DNA of 64,000 nucleotides from an uncultured Bartonella sp. (GCF_946479275.1 NZ_CAMLFE010000003.1:248001-312000); one strand, 5' to 3'. Shown: positions 18,525 through 29,202, counted from the stretch's first letter. Made by a program: numbers and translations. Notes: generated by a model not told the origin, from the letters alone.

Positions 18525-19148
18525 ATGACAGATGAAACGTTAACAACTGGTGACTTTGTTGAAGCAAATGAGCCTTTCGCACTTTTCACGACATGGATGG
18601 ATGACGCGACAAAAAGCGAAATTAACGACCCGAATGCCATGGCACTTGCTACAGTGGATCCGACGGGTCTGCCAGATGTGCGTATGGTGCTTTTGAAAGC
18701 TTTCGGTGCGGACGGTTTTGTCTTTTACACCAATTATGAAAGCAATAAGGGACGAGAAATCCTTTCTTCCATGAAAGCAGCTTTATGTTTTCACTGGAAA
18801 TCGTTGCGCAGGCAGGTAAGAGTGCGTGGACTGGTTGAAAAGGTAAGCGATGAAGAAGCTGATGCCTATTATCAATCACGCGCACGCGGAAGCCGTATCG
18901 GCGCATGGGCTTCCAAACAATCACGCCCGTTGGAGAGCCGCTTTGCGCTGGAAAAAGCAGTTGCCGAATACACGGCGAAATATGCAATCGGCAATATTCC
19001 GCGCCCTCCCTACTGGTCAGGTTTCAGAATCAAACCGCTTTCAATCGAATTCTGGCACGACAGACCCTTCAGGCTTCATGACCGCGTGGTTTTTTCCCGT
19101 CCTTCGCCTGATGCAAAATCATGGGAAAAACACCGCCTATACCCTTGA
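18525..19148 (+). CDS. pdxH: Pyridoxamine 5'-phosphate oxidase
   Basis: 207 residues. This FMN enzyme oxidises pyridoxine or pyridoxamine phosphate to pyridoxal 5'-phosphate. Conserved segments are [21 protein letters not shown] near residue 38 and [10 protein letters not shown] near 66 for FMN binding, [11 protein letters not shown] near 128, [11 protein letters not shown] near 160, and the C-terminal EKHRLYP with its final Arg-Leu-Tyr-Pro. It is full length. A hairpin follows at 19179-19205. Confidence 0.96.
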   Translation: MTDETLTTGDFVEANEPFALFTTWMDDATKSEINDPNAMALATVDPTGLPDVRMVLLKAFGADGFVFYTNYESNKGREILSSMKAALCFHWKSLRRQVRVRGLVEKVSDEEADAYYQSRARGSRIGAWASKQSRPLESRFALEKAVAEYTAKYAIGNIPRPPYWSGFRIKPLSIEFWHDRPFRLHDRVVFSRPSPDAKSWEKHRLYP

Positions 19149-19178
19149 ACATTCTCTTCATCGGCAAAATTTTTCGGT

Positions 19179-19205
19179 AAAGCCGGACGGTTTAAATCCG
19201 GCTTT
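19179..19205. terminator. Probable intrinsic terminator between pdxH and ubiA
   Basis: A nine-base-pair stem, AAAGCCGGA paired with TCCGGCTTT, around a nine-base loop and ending in a short T-run on the plus strand. It lies between two convergent genes and could stop transcripts from both. Confidence 0.55.
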
Positions 19206-19242
19206 TAAAAAGCCCTGCTTCACTTATCGGCAATGGTTGTTC

Positions 19243-20259
19243 TTAGAAATAACGTGCCGCTGCTCCAAGCACGAGGCCGAGGAAGATTAAACAGCCGACT
19301 GTCGAATTCGATTTGAACAATCTCAGACACTCGCTATTATTGTCGATGTCGATTGTGATTATCTGATAAAACATGTGTATTGCGGCAAGTAAAAGGCCAA
19401 GATAAGCTAAAGTCGGCACACCAGCCAAGCGAAATGCAATAAGGCTTAATACAAGAAACCCGCTATAAAGAACGACAAGGGCGGATTTGGTTTTTTCACC
19501 AAAAAGCCGCGCTGTCGAGTGCACGCCGACGATCGCATCATCTTCCTTGTCTTGGTGAGCATAGATTGTGTCATAGCCTATCGTCCATAAAACCGAGCCG
19601 AAATAAAGGCTCAAGGGTGCAAAATCAAGACGACCGTAAATTGCCGCCCACCCCATCAACGCTCCCCAGTTGAAGGCAAGACCTAAAAAGAACTGCGGCC
19701 AATCGGTCACACGTTTCATGAAAGGGTAGATTGCGACAATGACAAGCGATGAAATGCCCAGAATAATGCTGAAAAGGTTGAATTCAACAAGCACGATAAG
19801 CCCGACAAAGCATTGCAATCCCATAAAAATTTTAGCCTGTAAACGGCTGACCTGTCCCGATGGCAACGGCCTTGAGCGGGTGCGCTCGACTTTATTATCA
19901 ATTTTCTGGTCAACAAGATCGTTCCAGGTGCACCCTGCACCCCGCATGGCAACAGCACCAATAAAGAAAAGAAAAAGATACCATATTGCCAAGGCAACCG
20001 GATATGGATGCAGTTCGAAAGAAAAGCCCTTTGCATCCATGGCCAAAATTAGCGACCAGCAACACGGCCACATAAGAAGTTTCCAGCCAATTGGTCGGTC
20101 CCAGCGCGCCAATTGGGCGTAAGGCCAAAGGGAACGCGGCAACAAGCGATAAACCCAGTGGCCTGACGGTGCGTCGAAGACACGTCCTCTCACGCCTTGT
20201 TGTTGAAGCGTTTCGTCGGCTCTCAAGCTTTCAGAAGCAATATTTTTGTTGTTTACCAT
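19243..20259 (-). CDS. ubiA: 4-hydroxybenzoate octaprenyltransferase
   Basis: 338 residues with about eight or nine membrane segments. UbiA attaches the polyprenyl tail to 4-hydroxybenzoate in ubiquinone synthesis; the tail is made by a synthase like the one at 32.5 kb. The two Asp-rich magnesium motifs are present: NDLVDQKIDNKVERT near residue 115 and DTIYAHQDKEDD near 230. A roughly 35-residue N-terminal extension before YRLLPRSLWPYAQLARWDRP is typical of rhizobial members. Confidence 0.94.
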   Translation of the reverse strand: MVNNKNIASESLRADETLQQQGVRGRVFDAPSGHWVYRLLPRSLWPYAQLARWDRPIGWKLLMWPCCWSLILAMDAKGFSFELHPYPVALAIWYLFLFFIGAVAMRGAGCTWNDLVDQKIDNKVERTRSRPLPSGQVSRLQAKIFMGLQCFVGLIVLVEFNLFSIILGISSLVIVAIYPFMKRVTDWPQFFLGLAFNWGALMGWAAIYGRLDFAPLSLYFGSVLWTIGYDTIYAHQDKEDDAIVGVHSTARLFGEKTKSALVVLYSGFLVLSLIAFRLAGVPTLAYLGLLLAAIHMFYQIITIDIDNNSECLRLFKSNSTVGCLIFLGLVLGAAARYF

Positions 20260-20351
20260 TTACGAGCGCACACCTTTTACCTTGAAGCTAAAGCATTTCA
20301 TTCCTATGACAAGAGCAAGGGTTTTAACATCTTCTTCAACAGGAGCAAGCA

Positions 20352-21638
20352 ATGAACGTTCTTCTCATTGGTTCAGGTGGACGCGAACATGCATTGGCAT
20401 ATAAAATTTCGTCATCCCCACTTCTTGGAAAGCTCTTTTGTGCTCCCGGCAATCCGGGCACTCTTGAATTGGGAGATAATGTTGATCTTGACGCGAAAAA
20501 CCATAAAGCTGTCGTCGAATTTTGCAAGAAAAATGCGGTAGAACTCGTGGTTGTCGGACCGGAAGCGCCACTTGTCGATGGCCTTGCAGATGCTCTTCGC
20601 GAGGCTATGATTCCGGTCGTGGGGCCAAATAAACTTGCTGCACGGCTTGAAGGATCAAAAGGCTTTACCAAAGATTTATGCGCCAAATACAATATTCCGA
20701 CCGGCGACTATCAACGTTTTGATAATGCTGAAAAAGCCAAGGATTATATTGAAAAGAAAGGTGCACCCATTGTCATTAAAGCCGATGGTTTGGCTGCCGG
20801 TAAAGGTGTCACCGTTGCAACCACAATTGAAGAAGCATTCCGCGCCGTCGATGCCTGTTTTGAGGGGGCATTCGGAAAAGCGGGAATTGAAATTGTCGTG
20901 GAAGAATTTCTTGAAGGAGAAGAAGCGAGTTTCTTTTGCCTTTGTGATGGTAAAATTGCCATTCCTTTTGGCTCTGCACAAGATCACAAACGCGTCTATG
21001 ATGGTGATAAAGGAGCCAATACCGGTGGCATGGGAGCCTATTCACCGGCACCTGTCATGACCGAAGATATGACAAAACGCGTTATGAATGAAATAGTAAA
21101 GCCTACTATTCGTGGCATGGCCGATCTCGGTTGCCCGTTTAGCGGCGTTCTGTTTGTCGGCTTGATGATTACAAAAAAAGGCCCCGAACTCATTGAATTC
21201 AATGTCCGCTTCGGCGATCCTGAGTGTCAGGTTCTGATGATGCGATTAAAAAGCGATTTGCTGACTGTCCTCAATTCTGTTGCAAAAGGAAATCTCGAAG
21301 GCGTCAAACTCGACTGGAGTACCGACAAAGCTTTGACTGTGGTTATGGCAGCTAAAGGCTATCCGGAGGCGCCGAAACGTGGAAGCCTTATTTCAGGAAT
21401 AGAAAAAGCGGATAAACTGCCGGACGTTAAAGTTTTCCACGCCGGTACCGCTTTAAAAGAAGGAAAGATTATAGCCAATGGCGGAAGAGTGCTTGATGTC
21501 ACAGCGACAGGAAAAACTGTAAAACAGGCCCAACAAAAAGCCTATCAAGCAATAAAATTGATTGATTGGCCCGAAGGCTTTTATCGCCATGATATCGGCT
21601 GGCGTGCCATTGAACGGGAAAACGCTGATGCAAACTGA
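20352..21638 (+). CDS. purD: Phosphoribosylamine-glycine ligase
   Basis: 428 residues, full-length GARS. It joins glycine to phosphoribosylamine with ATP in purine synthesis. Visible: N-terminal [15 protein letters not shown], the ATP-grasp domain with [11 protein letters not shown] near 140 and [12 protein letters not shown] near 190, the signature RFGDPECQ near 288, and the C-terminal KGYPEAP block. AGGAGC precedes ATG 20352. The nearest genes are divergent (ubiA) and convergent, so it is a single-gene unit. Confidence 0.97.
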   Translation: MNVLLIGSGGREHALAYKISSSPLLGKLFCAPGNPGTLELGDNVDLDAKNHKAVVEFCKKNAVELVVVGPEAPLVDGLADALREAMIPVVGPNKLAARLEGSKGFTKDLCAKYNIPTGDYQRFDNAEKAKDYIEKKGAPIVIKADGLAAGKGVTVATTIEEAFRAVDACFEGAFGKAGIEIVVEEFLEGEEASFFCLCDGKIAIPFGSAQDHKRVYDGDKGANTGGMGAYSPAPVMTEDMTKRVMNEIVKPTIRGMADLGCPFSGVLFVGLMITKKGPELIEFNVRFGDPECQVLMMRLKSDLLTVLNSVAKGNLEGVKLDWSTDKALTVVMAAKGYPEAPKRGSLISGIEKADKLPDVKVFHAGTALKEGKIIANGGRVLDVTATGKTVKQAQQKAYQAIKLIDWPEGFYRHDIGWRAIERENADAN

Positions 21639-22052
21639 AATTTCAGCAGCTGGCACGCGATAAATCCCACAAAAATCCACCGAATAACAGTTTTTTGTTT
21701 TATCAGGGCGTGGCTTGAAACATCGAATACTTGCGCAACTAACCGAAACTTGAGACGGAGAATTGTAGTCCCCCGCGATCATTTAAACAGATACCCGCAT
21801 TCAAATCTGACCGGATAAAGAAGGCAAAAAATCGGATATGGCTTTTTCAAAAAAACATTCGGGAAATTTGAACATATCGGATTCGTCCGATGCCGACATC
21901 GAACTAAAATAGGCAGTTTAGGTCTGTGCATTTTTCGCTGACAAGCCGGCCTTTGCCGTTATTGATCGAAAAATGCTGTTCTCGATATGCTACTAATTGT
22001 CATTGTAGTAACACATTAATTATCTGATTTTAAAGTGGGTGAACGACGAAAA
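21639..22052. other. Intergenic stretch after purD
   Basis: About 410 bases between convergent genes. I see no supported frame, no clear hairpin terminator and no repeat. Confidence 0.4.
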
Positions 22053-22595
22053 TTATTTCTCTTCAGCAGCTATTTCGCGTTTGAAAATAGTACGCAGATC
22101 TTCAAGTTGCTCGTCATTCATAGGCGCTTTGGGCAATACATTGAATTTCTTGGGCGATATATAAAGCGCAATAAACGTCGGATATTCTCGCCAGCCGGAA
22201 AATAGACGAAACGGGTATGTCCCTCTGATATAAGAGCTCTTTATTGCCACTGCATGATCATCCCATACCCAGCTTTGTTCAAGCCCGATCTGTTTATCAT
22301 TTTTTACCAATTGTTGGACATGGTGGGGAATGAGAACGCAATAGTTCAACGCCCAGATAGCAATGATAATAGCTGCATAAATGGCCGAGATGCGGTAGAG
22401 AGAACGTCCCCAATTCTGATACCAGTCAGAGCCGTCTATCATGACAAGAACAGCCGACATCAGAGCAACTGCGATAATCCAGAGCAGGAAAAGACGCATA
22501 AATGTTCGTCTTGATAGCGCATGGTCGCGATAATAAGCTTTAAGTGCCTCGATCGCATCCTGCTTTTCAAGTATAAAAACAATCTGCCGCGTCAT
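22053..22595 (-). CDS. YcxB-like membrane protein
   Basis: 180 residues. Two hydrophobic segments (about 32-52 and 70-90) form a hairpin, followed by a soluble C-terminal domain with the YcxB-like pattern: GLEQSWVWDDHAVAIKSSYIRGTYPFRLFSGWREYPTFIALYISP, then a short amphipathic C-terminal helix. Family function is unknown; some members are predicted membrane sensors. A standalone gene. Confidence 0.65.
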   Translation of the reverse strand: MTRQIVFILEKQDAIEALKAYYRDHALSRRTFMRLFLLWIIAVALMSAVLVMIDGSDWYQNWGRSLYRISAIYAAIIIAIWALNYCVLIPHHVQQLVKNDKQIGLEQSWVWDDHAVAIKSSYIRGTYPFRLFSGWREYPTFIALYISPKKFNVLPKAPMNDEQLEDLRTIFKREIAAEEK

Positions 22596-22990
22596 TCAGT
22601 CCTCCGGATATAACCTCCTCGTAAGCTTAACACCGGTTCATTGTCAAATGGCAAAGATTATTTTTTTAAGGAAAATATTGTTAGGGAAAATTTGTTGAAA
22701 AAATTTATTCAGAAAAATTTTCGGGAATTTTGTTTGCACCGGAAAATTCGAACAAATTAAGTTCCTATTTCGGAGAAAAATCAAAATCATTTTTTGAAGG
22801 GCAATTTAAGCCCACTTGAAAATAAACCCACGTTAAAACTAACGAGCTTTCCGGCCCTGTTCCAAAAACAGCACGGAAGAAAAATAAACCTTTCAAGGTT
22901 TTTATCGAAAAACCGGTTTTAATGGCGATCAACTACCAAATCAGTGGAAGCAACAAAATAACGGCGTCAATTCTTGTGTAATCTACAATG
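22596..22990. other. AT-rich spacer with small palindromes
   Basis: About 400 bases with no gene. The left part is runs of A and T with several near-copies of GGAAAATT. The right part holds a hairpin at 22886-22901 (listed separately) and a 12-base palindrome AAAACCGGTTTT close by. Confidence 0.45.
22886..22901 (-). terminator. Weak intrinsic terminator for the DUF6101 gene
   Basis: On the minus strand AAACCTT pairs with AAGGTTT over a two-base loop and is followed by ATTTTT. It lies about 90 bases past the stop codon of the minus-strand gene. The stem is short and AT-rich, so confidence is modest. Confidence 0.4.
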
Positions 22991-23569
22991 TTATCCGAGC
23001 ATAACCTGATTGTTGATAACCAACCTTATGCCTAAAGAGCACCCGCGGCATCGCAACGAAAAATTCTTTTTCATATGTTGGTGCGATTGTTTTCCAAAAA
23101 AATGTTCAAGCGGTGAACGGTCTTTTACAGGAATAGCCGAACCATCGTCGTTGAGGAGAAGCATCGGCAAATCATAAGTATCTGCCCAAAGGCGCCAATC
23201 AAGGAGCACATCATCAAGATCGCGCGAAACAAGAAGCGGAATGCACGCTTCATGATTTCGGTGTAACAATTCCAGAGACACCGCTTTTTGTCCTGAAGAG
23301 GTGACAACCGCACGCGCAGCAACACCTCTGAATTGATGGGCAAGCACCAGGCGCGACAACTGCGATGTACCGTTTTCATTTTCGATTTTTAACGCTGCGC
23401 CACGTTCGTTCAATGAACAGACAATTGTCTTATCCTGAACGTCGAAAGAAACATATTGTGGCAAATGGCAGGGATCCAGCCTCAGTTCAAGTCCTGCTTT
23501 TGCCCGATTAGCCCATTGAGTGGCCATATATTTTGTCCCCAATATCCTCTTCAATTCAATCGGGAACAC
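22991..23569 (-). CDS. DUF6101-like conserved hypothetical protein
   Basis: 192 residues from a GTG start with AAAGG eight bases upstream; an ATG at 23527 (178 residues) is nearly as good. No membrane segment or signal peptide. The middle (residues 55-135) is a beta-rich domain, and the C-terminus has a basic stretch with two cysteines (RCRGCSLGIRLVI). It resembles a family of uncharacterised proteins widespread in rhizobia (DUF6101). Function unknown. Confidence 0.65.
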   Translation of the reverse strand: MFPIELKRILGTKYMATQWANRAKAGLELRLDPCHLPQYVSFDVQDKTIVCSLNERGAALKIENENGTSQLSRLVLAHQFRGVAARAVVTSSGQKAVSLELLHRNHEACIPLLVSRDLDDVLLDWRLWADTYDLPMLLLNDDGSAIPVKDRSPLEHFFGKQSHQHMKKNFSLRCRGCSLGIRLVINNQVMLG

Positions 23570-23679
23570 CTTACCGACCTTTGTTAATCGGTTTGTTAAA
23601 AGGTTAGGTTAAAAAATTATTGGTTTGTTTTTTGGTTATCGAATTACAAACGGCCCTTTAAGCTATTATTCACCAAGAC

Positions 23680-25092
23680 TTATAGCATTTTACCCGGATT
23701 CATGATGTTTTTCGGGTCGAATAGCTGTTTGATCGAGCGCATGAGAGAAAGCGCTACCGGAGATTTGAAGGCAACAAGTTCCTTGCGCTTTAATTGTCCG
23801 ATGCCGTGTTCGGCTGAAAATGAACCATTATAGCTCATAACCAATGTATGAATACGGTGGTTCATTTCCCCCCAAAGGGAAAGATAGGCTTGTTTGTCGG
23901 CGCCAACCGGTTGCGACACATTATAATGCAGGTTACCATCGCCCATATGACCGAAGCAGACAATGCGGGCTCCGGGCGAGATGGTTTCGATTATTTTTGC
24001 TGCCTCGCTGATAAAATCGGGGATCGAGGCGATAGGAACAGAAATATCATGTTTGATCGAACCGCCCTCCAATTTCTGCGCCGGTGACATATCTTCGCGA
24101 AGCCGCCAGAATTCCTTCTGCTGACTCACCGACCGGGCAATGGAGGCATCTTCAATAATTCCCTGTTGAAGTGCATCTGAAAGAATATCTTCCATTATAT
24201 TACCCGCTTCACCATCGCTGTGGGAAGAAGAAAGATCAAGCAGTACATACCATTCGCTTTCATGCTCAAGTGGAGCATGAACGCCTTTGACGTAGCGCAA
24301 AGACATTTCCATTCCGACCTTTGCCATAAGTTCAAAACCGGTCAGCATGGAACCGGCTTTTTTCTGGGCAAGAAGCAGAAGTTCCAAAGCTTTTTCCGGA
24401 CTTTTCATGCCAGCATAGGCAACCGCTTTTCCTTGTGGTTTCGGAAAAAGTTTCATGACGGCAGCTGTTATAATACCAAGCGTTCCTTCAGCGCCGATAA
24501 ACAAGTCTTTCAAATCGTAGCCGCTATTATCTTTTTTGACATAGCGCAAATCATCAAGAATGCGCCCGTCCGGCAGGACAACTTCAAGCCCGAGGCAGAG
24601 TTCGCGCGTATTGCCATAGGCAAGAACATCTGTACCGCCGGCATTGGAGGAAAGATTTCCGCCAATCTGGCAAGTCCCTTCTGACCCGAGTGACAAAGGG
24701 AAAAAACGCCCCTTTTCATCAACCTTTTCCTGTAATGTATGGAGAACCACTCCGGCTTCGACCAATGCCAGATTACCTTCGACATCAATCGAGCGGATCC
24801 TGTTCAACCGCTCCATAGAAACAATAATCTCGTTAGAACTTTCATCCGGTTGTTGCGCCCCGACAAGACCGGTATTCCCCCCTTGTGGAACAATGGGTGT
24901 CCCGGTTGCGCTCGCAAGCTTCATAATTTCCGAAACTTCTTTTGGAGAGGATGGGCGCAAAACAAGCGGGGTGCGCCCATGATAAAGACCGCGTTGTTCG
25001 ACCAGATAGGACGAAATCACATCCTGATCCACCAAAGCGTGATTGACACCGACAATTTCTATAAAACGTTCAATCAGCTTTTCGTCTATCAT
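23680..25092 (-). CDS. FAD-linked oxidase, D-2-hydroxyacid dehydrogenase type
   Basis: 470 residues of the vanillyl-alcohol oxidase/PCMH flavoprotein family. The FAD-binding domain has PIVPQGGNTGLVGAQ near residue 68 and GGNLSSNAGGTDVLAYGN near 142. The C-terminal cap has FGHMGDGNLHYN near 377 and SAEHGIGQLKR near 425, residues that bind metal and the hydroxyacid in D-2-hydroxyglutarate and D-lactate dehydrogenases. A D-2-hydroxyglutarate dehydrogenase role is likely but not proven. It lies just downstream of tsaC, in the same direction. Confidence 0.88.
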   Translation of the reverse strand: MIDEKLIERFIEIVGVNHALVDQDVISSYLVEQRGLYHGRTPLVLRPSSPKEVSEIMKLASATGTPIVPQGGNTGLVGAQQPDESSNEIIVSMERLNRIRSIDVEGNLALVEAGVVLHTLQEKVDEKGRFFPLSLGSEGTCQIGGNLSSNAGGTDVLAYGNTRELCLGLEVVLPDGRILDDLRYVKKDNSGYDLKDLFIGAEGTLGIITAAVMKLFPKPQGKAVAYAGMKSPEKALELLLLAQKKAGSMLTGFELMAKVGMEMSLRYVKGVHAPLEHESEWYVLLDLSSSHSDGEAGNIMEDILSDALQQGIIEDASIARSVSQQKEFWRLREDMSPAQKLEGGSIKHDISVPIASIPDFISEAAKIIETISPGARIVCFGHMGDGNLHYNVSQPVGADKQAYLSLWGEMNHRIHTLVMSYNGSFSAEHGIGQLKRKELVAFKSPVALSLMRSIKQLFDPKNIMNPGKML

Positions 25093-25094
25093 TT

Positions 25095-26057
25095 CTATTT
25101 CCTTGGTGCTGCCGCGCGTTGAAGTCGGTCATTGATAGCCTCGCCCAAGCCGGTAAAAGGTATCGGCTCGACAGCTATACATTTAACATCTTTTCTATCA
25201 AGTTCCTTTAAATAATGGAACAGATTTGCGGCCGCCTCCTCAAGATTGCCCTCTTCGCTCAAATTGAGCACTGCCACAGCACTTCTGGCATTCAAGGTTT
25301 GTTGTTTTCCAAAGGCTAAAAGTGCTTCTCCGTTTTTCACGTCTTTGGCATCAAGTCTCACAAATGCATTGGGTGCATAATGGGATTTCAACATGCCCGG
25401 CGCTTCAATCGCCGCTCGCTGGTCTACCCTTTCAAGCTTGATCCCTGTTCGTTTTTCAATTTTCTCGGGCGCAAGCCCACCCGGACGAAGCAGATAAATA
25501 TGGTCGCCCACGACCTTGATAATGGTGGATTCAACACCGACAGGTGTCGGACCGCCATCAATGATAAGCGTCACTTTTTCGCCGAACATATCGGCAACAT
25601 CCTGTGCAGTTGTACTGCTCAAACGACCGGAAATATTTGCGCTCGGTGCTGCAACCGGCCGGCCGAGTTCTTTTACTATTGTTGCGAATATCCCGACAGG
25701 ATTGCGAACAGCCAAAGTCTTCAAACCGGCACTGGTAAGAGGGTCTATCGAAGTTTTATTTTTGAGCGGCAAAACAAATGTTAAAGGCCCCGGCCAGAAA
25801 GCGTCCATCAGCTTTTTTGAAATATCATCAATCTCGACAATATCTTCCGCCATATCCATACCGCTAACATGCGCGATCAACGGGTTGAATTGGGGGCGCC
25901 CTTTGGTTTTGAATATATTGGCAACCGCTTTTCCATTTGTCGCATCAGCCGCAAGCCCGTAGACAGTCTCGGTCGGTAGTGCCACGAGCTCCCCTTTATC
26001 AAGATAGGAAACAGCCTTTGAAACAGCGTCTTTTGACGAGGCAAGAATAATCATCAT
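25095..26057 (-). CDS. tsaC: L-threonylcarbamoyladenylate synthase
   Basis: 320 residues, the long Sua5 form: YrdC domain (about 1-200) plus a C-terminal Sua5 domain that starts after a linker rich in charged residues. It makes threonylcarbamoyl-AMP for the t6A modification of ANN-decoding tRNAs. Seen: VALPTETVYGLAADATN near residue 27, KGRPQFNPLIAHV near 52, SANISGRLSST near 140. The gene stops two bases before the FAD oxidase gene starts, implying one transcript. Confidence 0.93.
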   Translation of the reverse strand: MMIILASSKDAVSKAVSYLDKGELVALPTETVYGLAADATNGKAVANIFKTKGRPQFNPLIAHVSGMDMAEDIVEIDDISKKLMDAFWPGPLTFVLPLKNKTSIDPLTSAGLKTLAVRNPVGIFATIVKELGRPVAAPSANISGRLSSTTAQDVADMFGEKVTLIIDGGPTPVGVESTIIKVVGDHIYLLRPGGLAPEKIEKRTGIKLERVDQRAAIEAPGMLKSHYAPNAFVRLDAKDVKNGEALLAFGKQQTLNARSAVAVLNLSEEGNLEEAAANLFHYLKELDRKDVKCIAVEPIPFTGLGEAINDRLQRAAAPRK

Positions 26058-26066
26058 ATCAACCCT

Positions 26067-26723
26067 CTAGAATGCGCCTTTAATCGGGGCAAAACTGAAG
26101 CGATGCAATCTTTTGACAGGCCCTTCATGTTCTATTGCCGCGCGGTGGAACGCTGTTGCATATCCGGCATGTTTTTCAAAACCGTAAGCCGGGTAAACTT
26201 CTCCCACTTTTTCCATTAGCCGGTCACGCGTGACTTTTGCTATAATGGATGCCGCTGCAATAGATTGGGAGCGCCCGTCACCTTTAATCAAAGCTTGCGC
26301 CGGATATCCAAGATGTGGTGGTATGTCCTGACCGTCAACCAAAACATAATCTGCCTTGACAGAAAGACTGCACACCGCTCTTCTCATGGCTTCAAGGGCT
26401 GCTTTCCTGATATCTGTGCGATCAATTTCAATTGCCGACAGGCTGCAAATGGATACGGCCAATGCCGAACGCAAAATCCTGTCATAAAGTGCTTCACGTT
26501 TCTTTGCCGAAAGCTTTTTGGAATCATTCAAGCCTTCGGGTATATTGTTCCGGTCAAGAATGACCACAGCCGTCACCACAGGACCGGCCAGAGGTCCCCG
26601 CCCGACCTCGTCCACTCCGGCTATATTCTGATAGCCTTTGGCAATAAGACGTTCCTCGATCGAATAATCGGGCATTGAAGGAATATCTTGAAATAGCGGC
26701 AAATCATTGTTTTTGTGAGACAT
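26067..26723 (-). CDS. rnhB: Ribonuclease HII
   Basis: 218 residues from ATG 26723, which gives an N-terminus like other rhizobial RNase HII. It cuts RNA in DNA hybrids and starts removal of single ribonucleotides. The catalytic carboxylates are seen in [17 protein letters not shown] near residue 33 (Asp and Glu), in [10 protein letters not shown] near 120 and in [12 protein letters not shown] near 150. The next gene downstream is tsaC, nine bases away. Confidence 0.93.
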   Translation of the reverse strand: MSHKNNDLPLFQDIPSMPDYSIEERLIAKGYQNIAGVDEVGRGPLAGPVVTAVVILDRNNIPEGLNDSKKLSAKKREALYDRILRSALAVSICSLSAIEIDRTDIRKAALEAMRRAVCSLSVKADYVLVDGQDIPPHLGYPAQALIKGDGRSQSIAAASIIAKVTRDRLMEKVGEVYPAYGFEKHAGYATAFHRAAIEHEGPVKRLHRFSFAPIKGAF

Positions 26724-26794
26724 GGACAATCTAATCGCATTACACGAGTTTTTGCGCAAGTCCGGCAATTCGTAAACGTTAAGAAAAACGTTCA

Positions 26795-27994
26795 TCAAAT
26801 TTTGTCGTCAAAAAGAAACGACAACTGTTTTGCTACTTTCAACGGCGGTCTGAAAAGCCCGATCTCAAGCTTTTGGTGGCGTTCATGCAACCCCAGTCTT
26901 TGTCGTGCCAGACGAAAACGGTCGGCAACGAGTTTGGCAAACGGACCTTCGCCGGACATACGCGTTTTCCAATCCGCATCATAATCCTTGCCACCGCGCA
27001 TATCACGCAGAAGCTGCATAACCCGCCTGTAACGGTCGGGATATTCGCGCAATAACCAGTCTTTAAAGAGCGGAGCAACCTCATAAGGTAATCTGAGCAT
27101 AACGTAACCGGCGTCAATCGCACCGGCCTCTTTCGCTCTCGTCAAAACATTTTCTATTTCGTGGTCATTCAATCCGGGAATAACCGGCGCCATCATGACG
27201 CTTACGGGCACGCCCTTTTTTGTCAATTCCTTGATTGCCCATAAACGTCGCTCGGGTGTCGCAGCACGCGGTTCCATGAGGCGAGCAAGCTTTCTGTCCA
27301 ATGTAGTGATGGATAAAGCCACGCGGACAAGCTTTCGTTCAGCCATTCTTTCAAGAATATCGCAATCCCTTACAATAAGTGCCGATTTCGTTGTGATACA
27401 AACCGGATGGTTGCATTTATCCAATACATCAAGAATTTGCCGCATAATCTGCCATTTTTTCTCGATTGGCTGGTAAGGGTCTGTATTGGTTCCGATAGCA
27501 ATTGACCGAACTTTATAATCAGGTTTTGATAATTCCCGTTCCAGAAGTTTTGCCGCGTCGGGTTTGGCAAATAATTTTGTTTCAAAATCAATTCCCGCAG
27601 AGAGCCCCATATAAGAATGGGTCGGGCGTGCAAAACAATAAATACAACCATGTTCGCACCCGCGATAAGGATTGATCGAACGATCGAAGAAAATATCGGG
27701 CGAATCATTGTGCGTAATAATCGTACGGGCTTTTTCGGTTTCTACAGTTGTTTGAAGCGGAGAAAGCTGTTCATCCAAATCCCAACCATCATAAAACCGT
27801 TCGCCTGACTGTTTCTCGAACCTTCCGGCAGGATTGAGCGCTGCTCCCCTTCCCCTTGTTTGTTGAGCCTCTGTACGAAGTAAAGATTGATCAAGCAACA
27901 TTCTTCCACCATCGGTCGACATCGCGTTGAAAGCCAATTGGTCGGCCTTTGCCATGACATTTACCAGATGTTGATTGATCGCTGCTTTTCCCAT
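26795..27994 (-). CDS. PA0069 family radical SAM protein
   Basis: 399 residues. The iron-sulfur motif [13 protein letters not shown] (C-x3-C-x2-C) is near residue 113, preceded by SINPYRG and followed by [15 protein letters not shown] and [15 protein letters not shown]. These blocks define the Rv2578c/PA0069 group, related to spore photoproduct lyase; no reaction has been established. C-terminal [25 protein letters not shown] segments are also typical. The ATG follows GGAAGG very closely, so an internal start at residue 14 is possible. Confidence 0.85.
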   Translation of the reverse strand: MGKAAINQHLVNVMAKADQLAFNAMSTDGGRMLLDQSLLRTEAQQTRGRGAALNPAGRFEKQSGERFYDGWDLDEQLSPLQTTVETEKARTIITHNDSPDIFFDRSINPYRGCEHGCIYCFARPTHSYMGLSAGIDFETKLFAKPDAAKLLERELSKPDYKVRSIAIGTNTDPYQPIEKKWQIMRQILDVLDKCNHPVCITTKSALIVRDCDILERMAERKLVRVALSITTLDRKLARLMEPRAATPERRLWAIKELTKKGVPVSVMMAPVIPGLNDHEIENVLTRAKEAGAIDAGYVMLRLPYEVAPLFKDWLLREYPDRYRRVMQLLRDMRGGKDYDADWKTRMSGEGPFAKLVADRFRLARQRLGLHERHQKLEIGLFRPPLKVAKQLSFLFDDKI

Positions 27995-28079
27995 CCTTCC
28001 GATCTATCATGTTAATCGGAACAAAACAAGAACATAAATTTGCGTGCTTTTGCAAGAATAATGCTTTAATTGAAACAAT

Positions 28080-28589
28080 ATGGTTAGCGTAATTATTCAC
28101 GCGAATGAAGATATTGATCCTCTTGCCGATACACTAGCAATGCTTGTATCAGGGAGCGTGTTCGGTCTTGTTAGCGAGGTCATTTTATGGTCGGAAAATC
28201 ACAGCAATGTCTTGCAGACTGTTGCGAATGATACCGGCTGTCGCTATCTCCCCAAAAGCGCACTAGGCGAAGCGATCATGGCGGCCAAAAGCAAATGGTT
28301 GCTTTTTCTGGTACCGGGTGCACGGTTACTCGATCAATGGCGCGAAATTTTAAGCCATTATGTCGAGAAAGAGACAAATCCTGCGCATTTCCGCTCTGTC
28401 GATTTGTCAAAAATGTCTTTACTGCCCAAATTTTTCCGAAAATCCCGTTTGACGGAGTGCGGTTTACTTGTGTTAAAAGAAAAGCTTATCGACAATGCCA
28501 ACAATGAAGCAGCGTTAAAAAAAGCGATAAACAGTCTTAGACCGGTGGTTTTACCGATACAGATTTTGCTACCCGCCAAACAAAAATAA
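28080..28589 (+). CDS. Glycosyltransferase family 2-like protein
   Basis: 169 residues. It begins with a GT-A-like strand VSVIIHANEDIDPLADTLAML and has AAKSKWLLFLVPGARLLDQW near residue 75 where DXD-containing glycosyltransferases keep their metal site; here no DXD is seen. It is shorter than active enzymes (about 250 or more), so it may be a remnant or a binding protein. A gene like this sits next to moaB in several rhizobia. The ribosome site is weak. Confidence 0.65.
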   Translation: MVSVIIHANEDIDPLADTLAMLVSGSVFGLVSEVILWSENHSNVLQTVANDTGCRYLPKSALGEAIMAAKSKWLLFLVPGARLLDQWREILSHYVEKETNPAHFRSVDLSKMSLLPKFFRKSRLTECGLLVLKEKLIDNANNEAALKKAINSLRPVVLPIQILLPAKQK

Positions 28590-28618
28590 ACAGCTCTTTT
28601 GTTTTTAAAAAGAGCTGT
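28590..28618. terminator. Intrinsic terminator between convergent genes
   Basis: An 11-base-pair stem (ACAGCTCTTTT and its complement) with a seven-base loop. On the minus strand it is followed by TTTATTTTTG, so it is a good terminator for the moaB transcript. It also lies one base past the plus-strand stop codon and may serve both. Confidence 0.75.
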
Positions 28619-28656
28619 CGTTCAATAAAAAATAACAAACAAAATCGTTGGTTTTC

Positions 28657-29187
28657 TTAACGTTCTGTCAAACGAGGCATGAGCATAACCAGATTATGCG
28701 GACGTTGGCGGCTATCAAGCTCGCCTTTCAATATATTATCCCATGCATCCTTGCAGGCACCTGTTGAACCAGGTAGGCAGAACACGAATGTTCCATTGAT
28801 AAGTCCTGCTGTTGCGCGGGACTGGATTGTCACCATACCGATTGTCTCATAGGAAACTTTATGGAACATCGCCGAAAAACCGTCCATCCGCTTGTCAAAC
28901 AGTGGTTCTATTGCTTCCGGTGTAACATCGCGGCCGGTAAAACCTGTACCACCGGTGGTGATGATAATTTCAACATCGGGATCAGCTGCCCAATCAACAA
29001 TTTTTTTGCGGATTTCAGGAATTTCATCGCGAACAATATCGCGTTTTGCCAAATTATGACCTGCTATTTTGATACGTTCCTCAAGAACATCTCCGGACCG
29101 GTCATCGCTAGAATTACGTGTATCCGACACTGACAAAACCGCAATATTGAGCGATTCCATCTTAGCTTTTTCATCAATATGACTCAT
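28657..29187 (-). CDS. moaB: Molybdenum cofactor biosynthesis protein B
   Basis: 176 residues of the MoaB/Mog fold. It takes part in adenylation of molybdopterin. The signature TTGGTGFTGRDVTPEAIEPLFDK is near residue 75 and the GTFVFCLPGSTGACKDAWD segment near 130. I chose ATG 29187 because AGGA lies eight bases upstream; the ATG at 29196 is too close to it. No other moa gene is in this window. It ends at the hairpin terminator. Confidence 0.92.
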   Translation of the reverse strand: MSHIDEKAKMESLNIAVLSVSDTRNSSDDRSGDVLEERIKIAGHNLAKRDIVRDEIPEIRKKIVDWAADPDVEIIITTGGTGFTGRDVTPEAIEPLFDKRMDGFSAMFHKVSYETIGMVTIQSRATAGLINGTFVFCLPGSTGACKDAWDNILKGELDSRQRPHNLVMLMPRLTER

Positions 29188-29202
29188 GATTTTCATTCCT
29201 GA